Shown one piece after another: positions 35,516 through 45,188 of a stretch of DNA of 64,000 bases. The DNA is taken from the NCBI RefSeq assembly GCF_020150455.1, contig NZ_CP083740.1, positions 2,542,001 to 2,606,000 of the forward strand, written 5' to 3'. The DNA is from Bremerella sp. TYQ1 (GTDB lineage: Bacteria > Planctomycetota > Planctomycetia > Pirellulales > Pirellulaceae). A program made the position numbers and the translations under genes. Position 1 is the stretch's first letter. Every line of letters begins with the position of its first letter. The notes under the pieces were generated by a model, which was given only the letters and a program-made list of their open reading frames with translations, did not search any database and had not been told where the DNA came from.

Positions 35516-36617
35516 GATTCGCAGACGGCGAGGTATTCTTCATTTGAGCCGATAAAGCACCCAGCTGGTCTCGTACCGACTGGCCGACATTGATCTCGTC
35601 GGCATTTTCTTCAAATTGCTTTCGATTCCGATGCCGTACGATCTGCTCGGCTCGCGAATCACGATTGCGGTTATTCCACCAGATAAACCCAACGATTGCG
35701 ATGGCACCAAGCAAAACAACCGCGATACCGAAATAAATCTCGCGAGCGGTAATTTCACGACGTGTCTCGGGGCTCGCCTGCCAATTGACGTTTCTTGCCA
35801 AAAGCAACGGAGCGGTCATCGTACCACCTTGCGCGGCATAGACCCACTTCTTGAAATAGACTGCTTGAAAAGACGCCTTCTCGTTAATCTGATTTCCGAC
35901 CGGAAAACCATCCGGCAAATGAATGCAATAAACGACGATCGGATTGTTCTCAGCTCCCGAGAACACCCACATCTGCCATAGATTGCCAGCGCGTTCGTCC
36001 AGCTTGTTTGGCGGAAGCTTGACACAACGTCGAATCGTTCCTTCGATAGTAACCAGCTTTCCCCGGTACAGTTTCGACTGCTGAAACAACTGACTGAATT
36101 GAACGAGCGGGGCGTTCTCGGAAGAAAGCTGCTGAGCGTTGGCATCGCCTAGGCGATCGTAGATCTGCGACCAGGCATCAAAGTCAGATGCACGAAAAGG
36201 ACTACTGTCCTCGACGTCAGCCAAGGCCTGGGGAGATGCCCATAACTCAGGCGACTTTTTTTCATCGTTGCCGTTCCCCTTTTCACCCAACGTGTACGGA
36301 GTCGCAGGTCGACGATCGACGACCAGGCGAAATTCCCCTTCCGTCCCGTTGTCTCCTGCAACCGCTTTACGAGGAACGCGGATCTCTTCATCAGGAATAG
36401 GAGCTTCATCTTGATTGCCGGCCGCTGGCTGGGCGTCTGGAATTTCATCCGGTGCGATCCATCGCCAGGTTTCAGGATCGGCGGCACGCATCATCAGCAC
36501 CAATACCAATCCCAGCGATCCGACCAACATCATCAAACGAAGTTGCTCACTCCGCGCAAAGTAATTTCGGGGAGGCTTCCGAGAAGGAGTCGGCGATGGG
36601 TCGGTTTCTCGCGTCAT
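35493..36617 (-). CDS. Membrane protein with one copy of the same beta-rich domain
   Basis: 374 residues: N-terminal membrane helix (about residues 25-45, LMMLVGSLGLVLVLMM), an acidic region, an OB-like domain (LVTIEGTIRRCVKLPPNKLD then DGFPVGNQINEKASFQAVYF and KKWVYAAQ) and a second membrane helix (FGIAVVLLGAIAIVGFIWW). The 3' end overlaps the start of the next gene by 23 bases. It shares the G-x-x-V-G-x-Q...FFKKW pattern and membrane-proximal order with that protein. The ATG at 36617 has no clear Shine-Dalgarno sequence. Function unknown. Confidence 0.7.
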   Translation of the reverse strand: MTRETDPSPTPSRKPPRNYFARSEQLRLMMLVGSLGLVLVLMMRAADPETWRWIAPDEIPDAQPAAGNQDEAPIPDEEIRVPRKAVAGDNGTEGEFRLVVDRRPATPYTLGEKGNGNDEKKSPELWASPQALADVEDSSPFRASDFDAWSQIYDRLGDANAQQLSSENAPLVQFSQLFQQSKLYRGKLVTIEGTIRRCVKLPPNKLDERAGNLWQMWVFSGAENNPIVVYCIHLPDGFPVGNQINEKASFQAVYFKKWVYAAQGGTMTAPLLLARNVNWQASPETRREITAREIYFGIAVVLLGAIAIVGFIWWNNRNRDSRAEQIVRHRNRKQFEENADEINVGQSVRDQLGALSAQMKNTSPSANHDDSSSA

Positions 36618-36981
36618 GACATTTATTGTAGAGGACAAGTTTCGCCCGGAACGAATTGGCTGTGCCACGCCATCGGGGCATACGCAGCGGCACTAAGCTT
36701 CGAGACAGGAAAGCCAGTCAGGCCGCAATCTTTTTCCTTAAATCTAGAATTGATCGAGAGATACAGCAACCTAATACGCGAGAAAATGAGTTTCCTCCAC
36801 ACACCGGCGTCTTTTCTGAAACCTATGGTATCATGGGTTTTATCTCGAAATACGCTCCTCTTTCTGGGAATAATACCGCAGGAAGCTTACGAATGGTTAG
36901 CTAGGAGGAGTTGATTGACGGGCTCTGCCTGGCTCCGGTCTAGCAGATTTACCTCACCCAAACTCTTCCTCGGAGGTTGCG
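36618..36981. other. Divergent intergenic region before the ECF sigma gene
   Basis: 364 bases without a convincing gene. TGGTATCAT (36826-36834) is an extended -10-like sequence on the plus strand. A strong AGGAGGAG at 36903-36910 is followed by a TTG and only a 10-codon frame ending at TAG, preceded by a 23-codon frame. The strength of this ribosome site with no gene behind it is odd. It may be a leader peptide or chance. Confidence 0.35.
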
Positions 36982-37482
36982 TTGGCTCTTTCCGCCGAGC
37001 AGTTTCACCGATTGGTTGACCAGCACGGACCGACGCTTTATCGCGTCGCGTATCGCTTGATGGGCAACCGGCACGATGCCGAAGACGTCGTTCAGGACGC
37101 CTTCCGATCGGTATGGGACAGCCGCGATCGATTCGACGCTGAAAAAGGAGAGCGAGCCTGGCTGATTGCCATTCTGCGTCGTCGTGTTGTTGATCGATGG
37201 CGCAGGAAGAAGCAGCCGATGCCTCTTTCCGACCACGACGAAACCACTCCAGAGCTTGAAGCACCTGTCGAGCCGGAACAAGGTTTCAGCGACGAGATGC
37301 AGGCCGCCCTGCAAAGCCTTTCGACAGAACTTCGGGAAGCGATCCTGTTGGTGGTAGTTGGTGAGTTAACCCACCAAGAGGCCGCCGACTTGCTTCAAGT
37401 TCCCTTAGGCACGATCCTATCGCGTGTGAGTCGAGCTCGAAAGAAATTGCATCTCGAGCTGTCAACGCGACTATCCCCTTAG
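36982..37482 (+). CDS. ECF-family RNA polymerase sigma factor
   Basis: 166 residues. Region 2 is RVAYRLMGNRHDAEDVVQDA with the following FRSVWDSRDRFD; region 4 is THQEAADLLQVPLGTILSRV followed by SRARKKL. The spacer between them is short and lacks extra domains. The start is a TTG with CGGAGG five bases upstream; no ATG is in register nearby. The next gene encodes a membrane protein with a short cytoplasmic N-terminus, the usual arrangement for a sigma factor and its membrane regulator. Confidence 0.93.
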   Translation: MALSAEQFHRLVDQHGPTLYRVAYRLMGNRHDAEDVVQDAFRSVWDSRDRFDAEKGERAWLIAILRRRVVDRWRRKKQPMPLSDHDETTPELEAPVEPEQGFSDEMQAALQSLSTELREAILLVVVGELTHQEAADLLQVPLGTILSRVSRARKKLHLELSTRLSP

Positions 37483-37518
37483 ACCTTAAAACTAGCACTT
37501 TATTTCCTTCGTTCCACC

Positions 37519-39594
37519 GTGAATTCATCCGACCGAGATCGTGAACTTGACCGACAACTGCGAGACATCCCTGTCTCGGCAGATCTCGTTGCTCGGCTTA
37601 AGGAGATCCCTGAGGCCGCTGAGATCGACGCGGCCCTCGATCGTGAATTGTCGGCAGTGGAAATTCCAGCAGGGCTCACGCAGCAGCTTCACGAGATTGC
37701 CACTTCTCAGCCGCTAGTGACACGTTCGATACGTGAAAGAAGTGCTTCCGATCGGAAAGCCCCCGCCAAGCGGTCGTTTGCGTTGTGGGCAACCGCCGCA
37801 GCCATTGTTGCCGCCCTGGGCATTGGGTGGCTTTGGCAGATGAATCGTGATTCTTCGCTTGCCCAGCAAGATCCGGCCCCCATCATCCCAGATGCGAACT
37901 CGGTCGCCGAACGAACGATGGAACTCGAATGGCTTGGTCTAACAAACGAACAGATCGCGCAAAATACAGAGCTTGCGTTGTGGAACGAATTAGCCAATAG
38001 CGAACCGGCAACGCCTGTTTTCACCGAAGTTTCGTTGTCATCTCCACTGGTCACTGAAACTCCGGAGACGCAGTTCAAGTCACTCTCGGAAGAACTTCCC
38101 AGCGACCTGTTGGCCAATACCTTTCTGATGCGATGGCGTCCCTTGGGTGCGAACCCAACGGTTGCGTCGCTGCACGGTCACCCTCAGTTGCTTTCGCCTG
38201 CTGCTTCCTCGGTTTCGTTCTTCCCCGAAACCAAAGCCTACGACCGCGACTTCCTGCTACGTGAGTCGACCCATCCTTTCGCTTCACCTCAGCAATCGGC
38301 GATGCGTACAACGAAAGTCGACGTAACCGCCTCACAAACCAGTTACGAGAACGTAATTTTCTCGGAGAAACCTTGGTCGGTCGAACTCTTGGAAAATGCT
38401 CGTTCAGAAGAATGGCTCGCCGCGACCGGTAAGTTTTTCGTTCCAGCACGCCCTAATCAAATTGAACTTCGTACCGCAGCCGGTCCTGCCGTTTTTGCAG
38501 GGTCAGGCATTCAGCTGCTCCAAGTGGGTGTAGTCGCGGGAACTGCCGATCCTGAGGACCGGTCCCCGGTTCATTTGACTGTGGCCGTCACTCCTCCTTC
38601 GTCAAAAGCACATTCGCTACGCACTTGGCTCCCAGTCAAGATTGCCCTACGCGAGCTGATTGAGCAGTTGCGTCCCCATGACACGATCTCGCTGGTCGTC
38701 ATGTCCGACATCCCATATGTCTTAGCCGAGGATGCCACAAGCGAAGATCGAGACCAATGGTTCGATGCGTTGGACAATATTGAGTCAGGCGAACTGGCCA
38801 ATCTGGCCGAAGGAATTCGTTTTGCCGCAGCTGTTTCGCTGACGAAACCTGGTTTCGGCGACATACGACGTCCGTTGGTTGTGCTTTCCGATCGCTTTCC
38901 TGCACTCGATCAGGCCACCAACGCGCAACTTCGCCCCTTGGTAGAAAACGCTTCCCAGCAAGGGATTGATTTTACCTGGGTCCAGCTCGAAGACGAAAGC
39001 TATGGCTCGATCCTTTCCCCGCCAGCCGCCGTCGACGGTTTTGGGCAATGGGTTGTATCTCACTCGCTCCGACGCTTGAATCGCCTTTTTGGCCAACAGC
39101 TTCACGGGGCTCCGACACTCGTCGGCTCGAACGCCAAAGTTCAAGTGAAATGGAACGCCAAAGGCGTCGCTCAATATCGTTTGATCGGATATCAGCCTTT
39201 GGGTGGCGATTTTGTGTCCACCTCCGACACACGCGAGATGCATGCTCTCGATTCTGGTACGCTTCTATTTGAAGTTGTTCTTCCAGAAGAAGGAGAGAAC
39301 GACATCGCCACGGTAGAATTGACTTGGAACGACAATAACGGCAAAGCCCACAAGTCGGCCCAGAAAATCAGCCGGTTGCAGTTTGCTCCCTCGTGGCAAG
39401 CTACTCCCTTATCTCTGCAGGCAGCACAACTCACCGAGCAGTGCCTCGCTTTGCATCAGAATTCGTACTTTTCACGCCGTCGTGGCAACACGACCGACGA
39501 GTTAGATAATTGGACATCTTCCCTCAATCCTGCACTGAAGCAACATGCGAGCTATCCTAGATTGGAACTCCTGTTGCCGAGCCTGCAGGATTAG
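37519..39594 (+). CDS. Membrane protein with degenerate YfbK-like VWA domain, likely regulator of the ECF sigma factor
   Basis: 691 residues. An 85-residue cytoplasmic N-terminus, possibly a sigma-binding region, is followed by one membrane helix (about 86-105) and a large extracytoplasmic part. Residues about 350-480 follow the YfbK-type VWA layout (KIALRELIEQLRPHDTISLV then VLSDRFPALDQ). The metal site is lost: DxSxS is replaced by TPPSS and the second and third MIDAS segments lack their Thr and Asp. The C-terminal part resembles the YfbK C-terminal domain (GTLLFEVVLPEEGENDIATV). Start is a GTG at 37519. The anti-sigma role is inferred from adjacency. Confidence 0.7.
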   Translation: MNSSDRDRELDRQLRDIPVSADLVARLKEIPEAAEIDAALDRELSAVEIPAGLTQQLHEIATSQPLVTRSIRERSASDRKAPAKRSFALWATAAAIVAALGIGWLWQMNRDSSLAQQDPAPIIPDANSVAERTMELEWLGLTNEQIAQNTELALWNELANSEPATPVFTEVSLSSPLVTETPETQFKSLSEELPSDLLANTFLMRWRPLGANPTVASLHGHPQLLSPAASSVSFFPETKAYDRDFLLRESTHPFASPQQSAMRTTKVDVTASQTSYENVIFSEKPWSVELLENARSEEWLAATGKFFVPARPNQIELRTAAGPAVFAGSGIQLLQVGVVAGTADPEDRSPVHLTVAVTPPSSKAHSLRTWLPVKIALRELIEQLRPHDTISLVVMSDIPYVLAEDATSEDRDQWFDALDNIESGELANLAEGIRFAAAVSLTKPGFGDIRRPLVVLSDRFPALDQATNAQLRPLVENASQQGIDFTWVQLEDESYGSILSPPAAVDGFGQWVVSHSLRRLNRLFGQQLHGAPTLVGSNAKVQVKWNAKGVAQYRLIGYQPLGGDFVSTSDTREMHALDSGTLLFEVVLPEEGENDIATVELTWNDNNGKAHKSAQKISRLQFAPSWQATPLSLQAAQLTEQCLALHQNSYFSRRRGNTTDELDNWTSSLNPALKQHASYPRLELLLPSLQD

Positions 39595-39842
39595 GTCAGG
39601 ATGATGATCCAACCGATTGCGGCCTGCATTGAATCGTCATGGTCAGGCCGATAATTTGAAAAAGGAACAGCACCTCCTCCTCCGACTCTTCTTTGGGTAT
39701 TGCTAACGTCGCGACTTGTGACTTTGGCAGTGCGGACAAATACCTTTTCGTCATCCCAATCGAGCATGCCCCACGGCACCGGTTCTCGCCGAGAAGTTCT
39801 TGTCCAGGTCGAGGTTTCGCCTTGTCTTTGAGGATGAAATCA

Positions 39843-42800
39843 ATGCGGATAACCAAGCAGATATTGCTCGCCACGGGACTTTTATTGGCCCTCGCGCCAA
39901 AGGCTCATGCCAAAGAACCATTCGAGGAATTCTTCAACGGCCTACTCCAGCGTGGCTATCACGAACAAGCCATCTGGTACATCGAATCGATGGCCGACAA
40001 CCCTGGCCTTTCGGACGACGTCAAGAAGACGCTCGATTACCGCAAAGCGATCGCCCAGATCGAAGCGGCACGTCGCAGCCCGAACCTTGATACGCGAGAA
40101 GCGTTGTTGGTTTCCGCCGCCGAAAATTTAGGCAAATTCCTCAAAGCTAATCCGCAAAGTGATCGAGCAGTCGACGCGACGATTCAGCGCGGCAATGTCC
40201 TCTCTGATCAAGCTCGCCTGGCCGACGCTCGAGCTCGTCGAGAAGAAAAGCCAGCCGACAAAAAGCCTTACCTGGACGCTGCTCGAAAGCATTACGACGA
40301 AGCTCGCAAAGTTTACGAAGACGCCAACAAACAAATTCGTGAAACGTTGACGGCCCTGCCAAAAGTGCTCGATCCGTCCAAGGATTCAGGCAAGATCGCC
40401 TTGCGTGATGAACTACGAGCTTCCTACATCCAAACGCAACTATTGGCGTCGAACTGCTTGTTCGAGATGGCCAAAACTTTGCCGAAAGACGACGCCAATC
40501 GCAAGAAACAGCTAGAGCAAGCTGCCAAGGAATTCGGCGAGACCTACAGTAAGTACAAGTCGCGTCTGGCCGGTCTCTATGCACGACTCTACGAAGCGCA
40601 AGCTCAGCAAGCATTGGGCAAAAACAAAGAAGCCATTTCTATCTATGCAGACGACTTGATGCTGCTGGGTGACCAACCGGAACAGTTCCGCCAAGTGAAG
40701 CTGAAAGCAGCTATCGGTTTGGCTGAAATCTGGATGGCACAGGACGAGCAAGCCAAAGTCCTCAAAGATATTGCTCCATGGCTGGCCGACCAACAGCTGC
40801 GTGCCAACCAGGAACGAGACGAGGATTGGCTGAACATCAAGCTCATCGTTGCGAAGGCCTATCAAAAGGATGCTGCCGGGCGTGACAACAAAGACAAGCA
40901 GCGTGGCGAGAATCGCCGCGAAGCGTTGAAGTTGGCTGTCGACGTCGCCAAGTATCCAAGCGAGTTTCAGAAAGAAGCTCTTGAGATCCGTACGGCTCTA
41001 CAAGGCGAAGATGCCGTCGCTCAAGATTCCCCAGAGGCAAAAACTTTTGAGGAAGCGGTGACGGCCGGCCGAGACCTGATCACGGAAGCCAATACGCAAA
41101 GTTTCGCTCTTAAGAAAATGCAAGCAGACCTTCAAGCGACGAAAGATCCGGCCGCCAAGAAGGAACTTGCTGCTCAGATCGAAACAGACGAGAAAGTTGT
41201 TCAGGAAACGTTCGCTAAAGCAGAAGAGAAGTTCCAACAGGCACTTCTGCTCGCCGACCGTGAGACACCTTCCAACGAAATCAATGGCGTTCAATACTTC
41301 CTATCGTTCCTAGGATTTCAAGACGAAGAATACTGGCAAACCTACGCACGTGCTTCGTTTGTGGCTCAGCGATACCCGAACAGTGCCAGCGCTAAACCAT
41401 GTGCCAAAATGGCGTTGGCGTGTGCGTTGCGATTGTTTGAATCGGCACCTGCCGACAATCGTGCGTTCGAGCTTGGCCTCGTGAAGAATACGACCGATTT
41501 CATGGTAAAAACCTGGCCTGACTCGGAAGAAGCTGGTCAGGCACTACTTGCTTTGATCGGTTTCCAGTTGCAACAAGCCGCGTCGAAAGAGCTTTCCTGG
41601 GACGAGCAAAAAGCAATGCTCGAAGCGGCAGAAAGTTCGGTTGCCCAAATTGGTGACGGCACCGCCGCCAAAGCGGATGCCCAGCTGAAAGTGGGACAAA
41701 CCTACTGGAACTTGTTCCTGCGTGGCAACGCACTACGTCGTGAAGCAAAGACCAACCCAGATGCTATGGGAGTACCCACGGAACAGCAGCTCGCAGCCAT
41801 CAAGCAGAAGACACAAGACATCCTTTCGTCTGGCGTCGATAGCTACCAAGGGGACGACCCTGACTACTCGTACGTGCTCGGGGCTTTATCGCTTGCCCAA
41901 GTCTACACCGACATCGGCGAACCGAACAAAGCAGTCCAGCTGCTTGAAAAGCCCAAAGTTGGTTTGATGAAGTTGGTCGACAACAAAAACCCAGCCGCGT
42001 CTCGTCCTGGCGTGGATCAGCTGATCTACAAAGCCGCCGTTCGAGCGTACATTTCCGCTTTGCCAACCACACAAGATTCAGCCAAAACCGAATCGCTGAT
42101 GGCGAATGCGGAAAAAGCGATGGCCCAGCTGAAGAACTTGGTCGGCAGCGATGCCAACAGCCAGAAACAATTGGTCGCCATCTACATCTCGCTGGCGAAC
42201 GACCTGAAAACGCAGCTCGATAACGCCGATCCTTCTTCAAAGGCGGCATTGGCGAAAGCGTTCGAGCAGTTCCTCAATCGTGTCGCGGAATCAAGCAGCG
42301 AACCGAACGTACTGAACTGGGTTGGAGAGACATTCTATAACCTGGGACAAAGCTTTTCCGAAGACCCAAGCTACTCCGGCGACACGAAGAGCTTTTATCA
42401 GAAAGCGATTTCCGCCTACCAGCGGATCATCGACCAAGGCAACAACGGTTCGCTTAATCCAGCTTTGGTGCAGCAAGTCCGCGTCCGGATTGCTATGGCT
42501 CAGCGCGAGCTTGGCGAATACGAAAAAGCGATCACGACCTTCACCGAAGTGCTGAAAGAAAGCAACATGATGGTCAACGTCCAAGTCGAAGCCGCCAAGA
42601 CCTATTACCTATGGGGCGTGAATGGTGGCGACGCAAAGACGTTCTATCAATCGCTGATGGGTGCCGAGCCAGATCCAGAAACCAAGCGAAACACGATCTG
42701 GGGCTGGGGCCGTTTGCAATCGGTCCTCGCTCGGTATGCCCAGGATGGTGCCGATCCTTCGCCGTTCCGCGAAACGTTCTTCGAGTGCCGCTATTACCTG

Positions 42801-43007
42801 GCCCAGTGCCGATACCACTTTGCTTTGACTCAATCGAGCAAAGAAAAGAAGGATCAGTACCTCGCCGCGGCGGCGAAAGATATCGTTTCAACCCAATCGT
42901 TCGACCCCAGCTTGGGCGGTGAAGAGTGGTTCCAGAAGTACGATATGCTGATGCGAAAAATCCAAAAGGATCTGACCGGCGAATCGAAAGGGCTCGAGAA
43001 AAAATAG
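39843..43007 (+). CDS. Periplasmic TPR protein (large)
   Basis: 1054 residues from the ATG at 39843, chosen because GAGG lies nine bases upstream and the protein then opens with a clean signal peptide (MRITKQILLATGLLLALAPK, cleaved after AHA). The rest is alpha-helical with many TPR-like units (ELGEYEKAITTFTEVLKESN, AISAYQRIIDQGNNG). It is first in a plus-strand set with a smaller TPR protein and an ExbB-ExbD-ExbD channel. It may recruit targets of that channel in the periplasm. The 248-base gap before it shows no gene. Confidence 0.75.
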   Translation: MRITKQILLATGLLLALAPKAHAKEPFEEFFNGLLQRGYHEQAIWYIESMADNPGLSDDVKKTLDYRKAIAQIEAARRSPNLDTREALLVSAAENLGKFLKANPQSDRAVDATIQRGNVLSDQARLADARARREEKPADKKPYLDAARKHYDEARKVYEDANKQIRETLTALPKVLDPSKDSGKIALRDELRASYIQTQLLASNCLFEMAKTLPKDDANRKKQLEQAAKEFGETYSKYKSRLAGLYARLYEAQAQQALGKNKEAISIYADDLMLLGDQPEQFRQVKLKAAIGLAEIWMAQDEQAKVLKDIAPWLADQQLRANQERDEDWLNIKLIVAKAYQKDAAGRDNKDKQRGENRREALKLAVDVAKYPSEFQKEALEIRTALQGEDAVAQDSPEAKTFEEAVTAGRDLITEANTQSFALKKMQADLQATKDPAAKKELAAQIETDEKVVQETFAKAEEKFQQALLLADRETPSNEINGVQYFLSFLGFQDEEYWQTYARASFVAQRYPNSASAKPCAKMALACALRLFESAPADNRAFELGLVKNTTDFMVKTWPDSEEAGQALLALIGFQLQQAASKELSWDEQKAMLEAAESSVAQIGDGTAAKADAQLKVGQTYWNLFLRGNALRREAKTNPDAMGVPTEQQLAAIKQKTQDILSSGVDSYQGDDPDYSYVLGALSLAQVYTDIGEPNKAVQLLEKPKVGLMKLVDNKNPAASRPGVDQLIYKAAVRAYISALPTTQDSAKTESLMANAEKAMAQLKNLVGSDANSQKQLVAIYISLANDLKTQLDNADPSSKAALAKAFEQFLNRVAESSSEPNVLNWVGETFYNLGQSFSEDPSYSGDTKSFYQKAISAYQRIIDQGNNGSLNPALVQQVRVRIAMAQRELGEYEKAITTFTEVLKESNMMVNVQVEAAKTYYLWGVNGGDAKTFYQSLMGAEPDPETKRNTIWGWGRLQSVLARYAQDGADPSPFRETFFECRYYLAQCRYHFALTQSSKEKKDQYLAAAAKDIVSTQSFDPSLGGEEWFQKYDMLMRKIQKDLTGESKGLEKK

Positions 43008-43073
43008 CCCCATCGCCTCATCCTTTTCCCCATGATTCCCGTAAATGATCGATCTATTCGAGGAGCAATAAAC

Positions 43074-44090
43074 ATGCGTCAGATTCTTTTCCAAGCCTTC
43101 GCCATGGCATTAGTTGCCGGCGGTCCCTTGCTGGCCGATACCGTTCGTACCGAAGGCGGAGCTCAAGCCGGTACGATCGTGGGCGCAACGAAGGACGCCG
43201 TTCAGCTGAGCAAAGGGGGCAGCCCCATCGAAATTCCAACCAACGAGATCGTCGAGATCGCGTTAGATGCGGAACCATTCGATGTCAAAACGGCTCGCCG
43301 TATGGTCCAGAACGGTCAGTTCGCCGACGCCGTTGAAAAGCTGCAAGGCGTCGAAGCAGCCAACAACGAACTGGTAAGCCAGGAAATCAATTTCCTGCGA
43401 GCATATGCGATGGGCAAGCTGGCTCTCGCTGGTTCTGGCGATCGTGATGCGGCTTCCAAAGCACTGCTCGGATTTGCCACAAGCTCGCCGAACAGTTTCC
43501 ACTTCTACGAAGTCGCACGCATGCTCGGCGATCTTGCGGTCAGTGGTGGTGACTACGCCTCGGCGGCCAAGTATTACGGCGGCCTCAAGTCGGCCCCATG
43601 GCCAGACTACCGCATGTCCGCTCAAGTCTTAGCCGGCCGTGCGTTGCTGGCTCAGGACAAAGCCGCGGAAGCGATCAGTAACTTCGACGACGTCCTGTCA
43701 ACGAATGCCACGGTTCCCGGGGCCGCTCGGCAAAAGAGCTTCGCCGCCGTCGGCAAAGCCCAAGCGTTGGCCTCTTCCGGAAAAGCTTCCGAAGGTATCG
43801 CGCTGGCTCAGAAGGTCGTCGAAAATGCCGACCCTGACGACAAGGAACTGTTTGGCCGTGCCTACAACGCCCTGGGCATGTGTCATCTGAAGCAGAACGA
43901 GCCGAAAGAAGCCTTGTTGGCTTATCTGCACACCGACATCCTGTTCTATACCGATCCCGAGATTCACGCCGAAGCCCTCTATCACTTGGCGAATCTTTGG
44001 AAAGACATTAACGATCCCGACCAAGCCACCGATGCGCGGAACATGTTGAACGAACGTTATCCTGGCTCGAGTTGGGCTAACCGGCAATAA
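43074..44090 (+). CDS. Periplasmic TPR protein (small)
   Basis: 338 residues from the ATG at 43074, with GAGGAG eight bases upstream. A signal peptide (ILFQAFAMALVAGGPLLA) precedes a short beta segment (GAQAGTIVGATKDAVQLSKG, resembling an SH3-like or GYF-like small fold) and then TPR-like helices, for example AEAISNFDDVLSTNATVPGA. It ends 27 bases before a strong hairpin. Context links it with the ExbB/ExbD genes. Confidence 0.72.
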   Translation: MRQILFQAFAMALVAGGPLLADTVRTEGGAQAGTIVGATKDAVQLSKGGSPIEIPTNEIVEIALDAEPFDVKTARRMVQNGQFADAVEKLQGVEAANNELVSQEINFLRAYAMGKLALAGSGDRDAASKALLGFATSSPNSFHFYEVARMLGDLAVSGGDYASAAKYYGGLKSAPWPDYRMSAQVLAGRALLAQDKAAEAISNFDDVLSTNATVPGAARQKSFAAVGKAQALASSGKASEGIALAQKVVENADPDDKELFGRAYNALGMCHLKQNEPKEALLAYLHTDILFYTDPEIHAEALYHLANLWKDINDPDQATDARNMLNERYPGSSWANRQ

Positions 44091-44116
44091 AAGCCCCTGG
44101 CTACTGCGATTAAAAG

Positions 44117-44150
44117 GGAGAGTTTGCCCGAATTCACTGGCAAACTCTCC
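44117..44150 (+). terminator. Strong hairpin between TPR gene and ExbB
   Basis: GGAGAGTTTGCC (44117-44128) and GGCAAACTCTCC (44139-44150) form a perfect 12-bp stem with a 10-base loop, 27 bases after the stop. A T-run is not immediate. It could attenuate reading into the exbB gene, which would then have its own promoter in 44151-44331. Confidence 0.6.
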
Positions 44151-44331
44151 GTCCTGATGCTTTTCGAGGCGTTTTCGCCCAACTAGAATACGAACTCCTC
44201 TAGTCGAAATGCTACTCGTTATTGACCTTCTCTCGTAAGAATCTGTGTACAAGAGCCGGTCGAATTCGTTTCAATTGCTCAACCATCAACCACGACATAG
44301 CTCAGATATCAGCCAAAGTCTGGAGAACCCA

Positions 44332-45144
44332 ATGTTGCGTCGACCTCATGCGTATTCCCTTTCCCTTTGCGTGGCTCTTGTGGCCTTGATGATGGGTGTT
44401 TTTCTGACCACCCAGGCCGTCACTGCTCAAGATGCCGGTGGCGATGCCGAACCAGCTGCGGAAGCCCCCGCAGAAGCACCAGCCGCTGGTGCCAACGAAG
44501 GCGAAACAGGCGTCGAGCCTCCCAAGTCGCTCTTTGAATGGGTTTACACCTCGCTGAGCTATTACTTCTGGATCTTCATGATGATCTCGATCGTGTTCGT
44601 TGCCCTGTTGGTGATGAACATCATGAATGCCCGCCGCGAAAACGTCGTGCCACTCGCCTTGGTCGAAAGCTTCGAAGCTTGTCTCGAAGAAAACCAGGTT
44701 CAAGAAGCCTACGACATGGCCAAGGAAGACGAATCGTTCCTCGGCAAAGTGCTTTCGGCTGGTCTGGAAAAGGTTTCCCTCGGCTACGACAAAGCCATTG
44801 AAGCCATGCAGGAAGTGGGCGAAGAAGAGAACATGAAGCTCGATCATCGCCTTAGCTACCTGGCCCTGATCGGTACGCTCAGCCCAATGATCGGCTTGTT
44901 CGGTACGGTCGACGGCATGATTCGATCCTTTAGCGTGATTGCTCAAAGTGGTTCGACGCCAGAAGCCTCGAAGCTCGCCAATGGTATTTCGACCGCTCTG
45001 TTCACCACGCTTGTCGGTCTGGCCTTGGCCATTCCAGCAATTGCCGCTTACAACATCCTTCGCAACCGTGTCGACCGTCTGGCTTTGGAAGTCGGTATCA
45101 CCAGTGAAGGCCTCATGAGCCGTTTCCAAAACGTCGGCAAGTAA
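44332..45144 (+). CDS. exbB: MotA/TolQ/ExbB proton channel family protein
   Basis: 270 residues from the ATG at 44332 (GGAG seven bases upstream). An N-terminal signal-like helix is followed by an Ala/Glu/Pro-rich stretch, then the ExbB core of three membrane helices. The last two contain LSYLALIGTLSPMIGLFGTV with DGMIRSF, and NGISTALFTTLVGLALAIPA with IAAYN. These are the family signature. It would form an ion channel with the two ExbD proteins downstream. No TonB-like gene is present in the window. Confidence 0.92.
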   Translation: MLRRPHAYSLSLCVALVALMMGVFLTTQAVTAQDAGGDAEPAAEAPAEAPAAGANEGETGVEPPKSLFEWVYTSLSYYFWIFMMISIVFVALLVMNIMNARRENVVPLALVESFEACLEENQVQEAYDMAKEDESFLGKVLSAGLEKVSLGYDKAIEAMQEVGEEENMKLDHRLSYLALIGTLSPMIGLFGTVDGMIRSFSVIAQSGSTPEASKLANGISTALFTTLVGLALAIPAIAAYNILRNRVDRLALEVGITSEGLMSRFQNVGK

Positions 45145-45188
45145 GCTCTCCCCATCCGTCTGATCTCTTTCGCGAAAAGATGTAGCTA

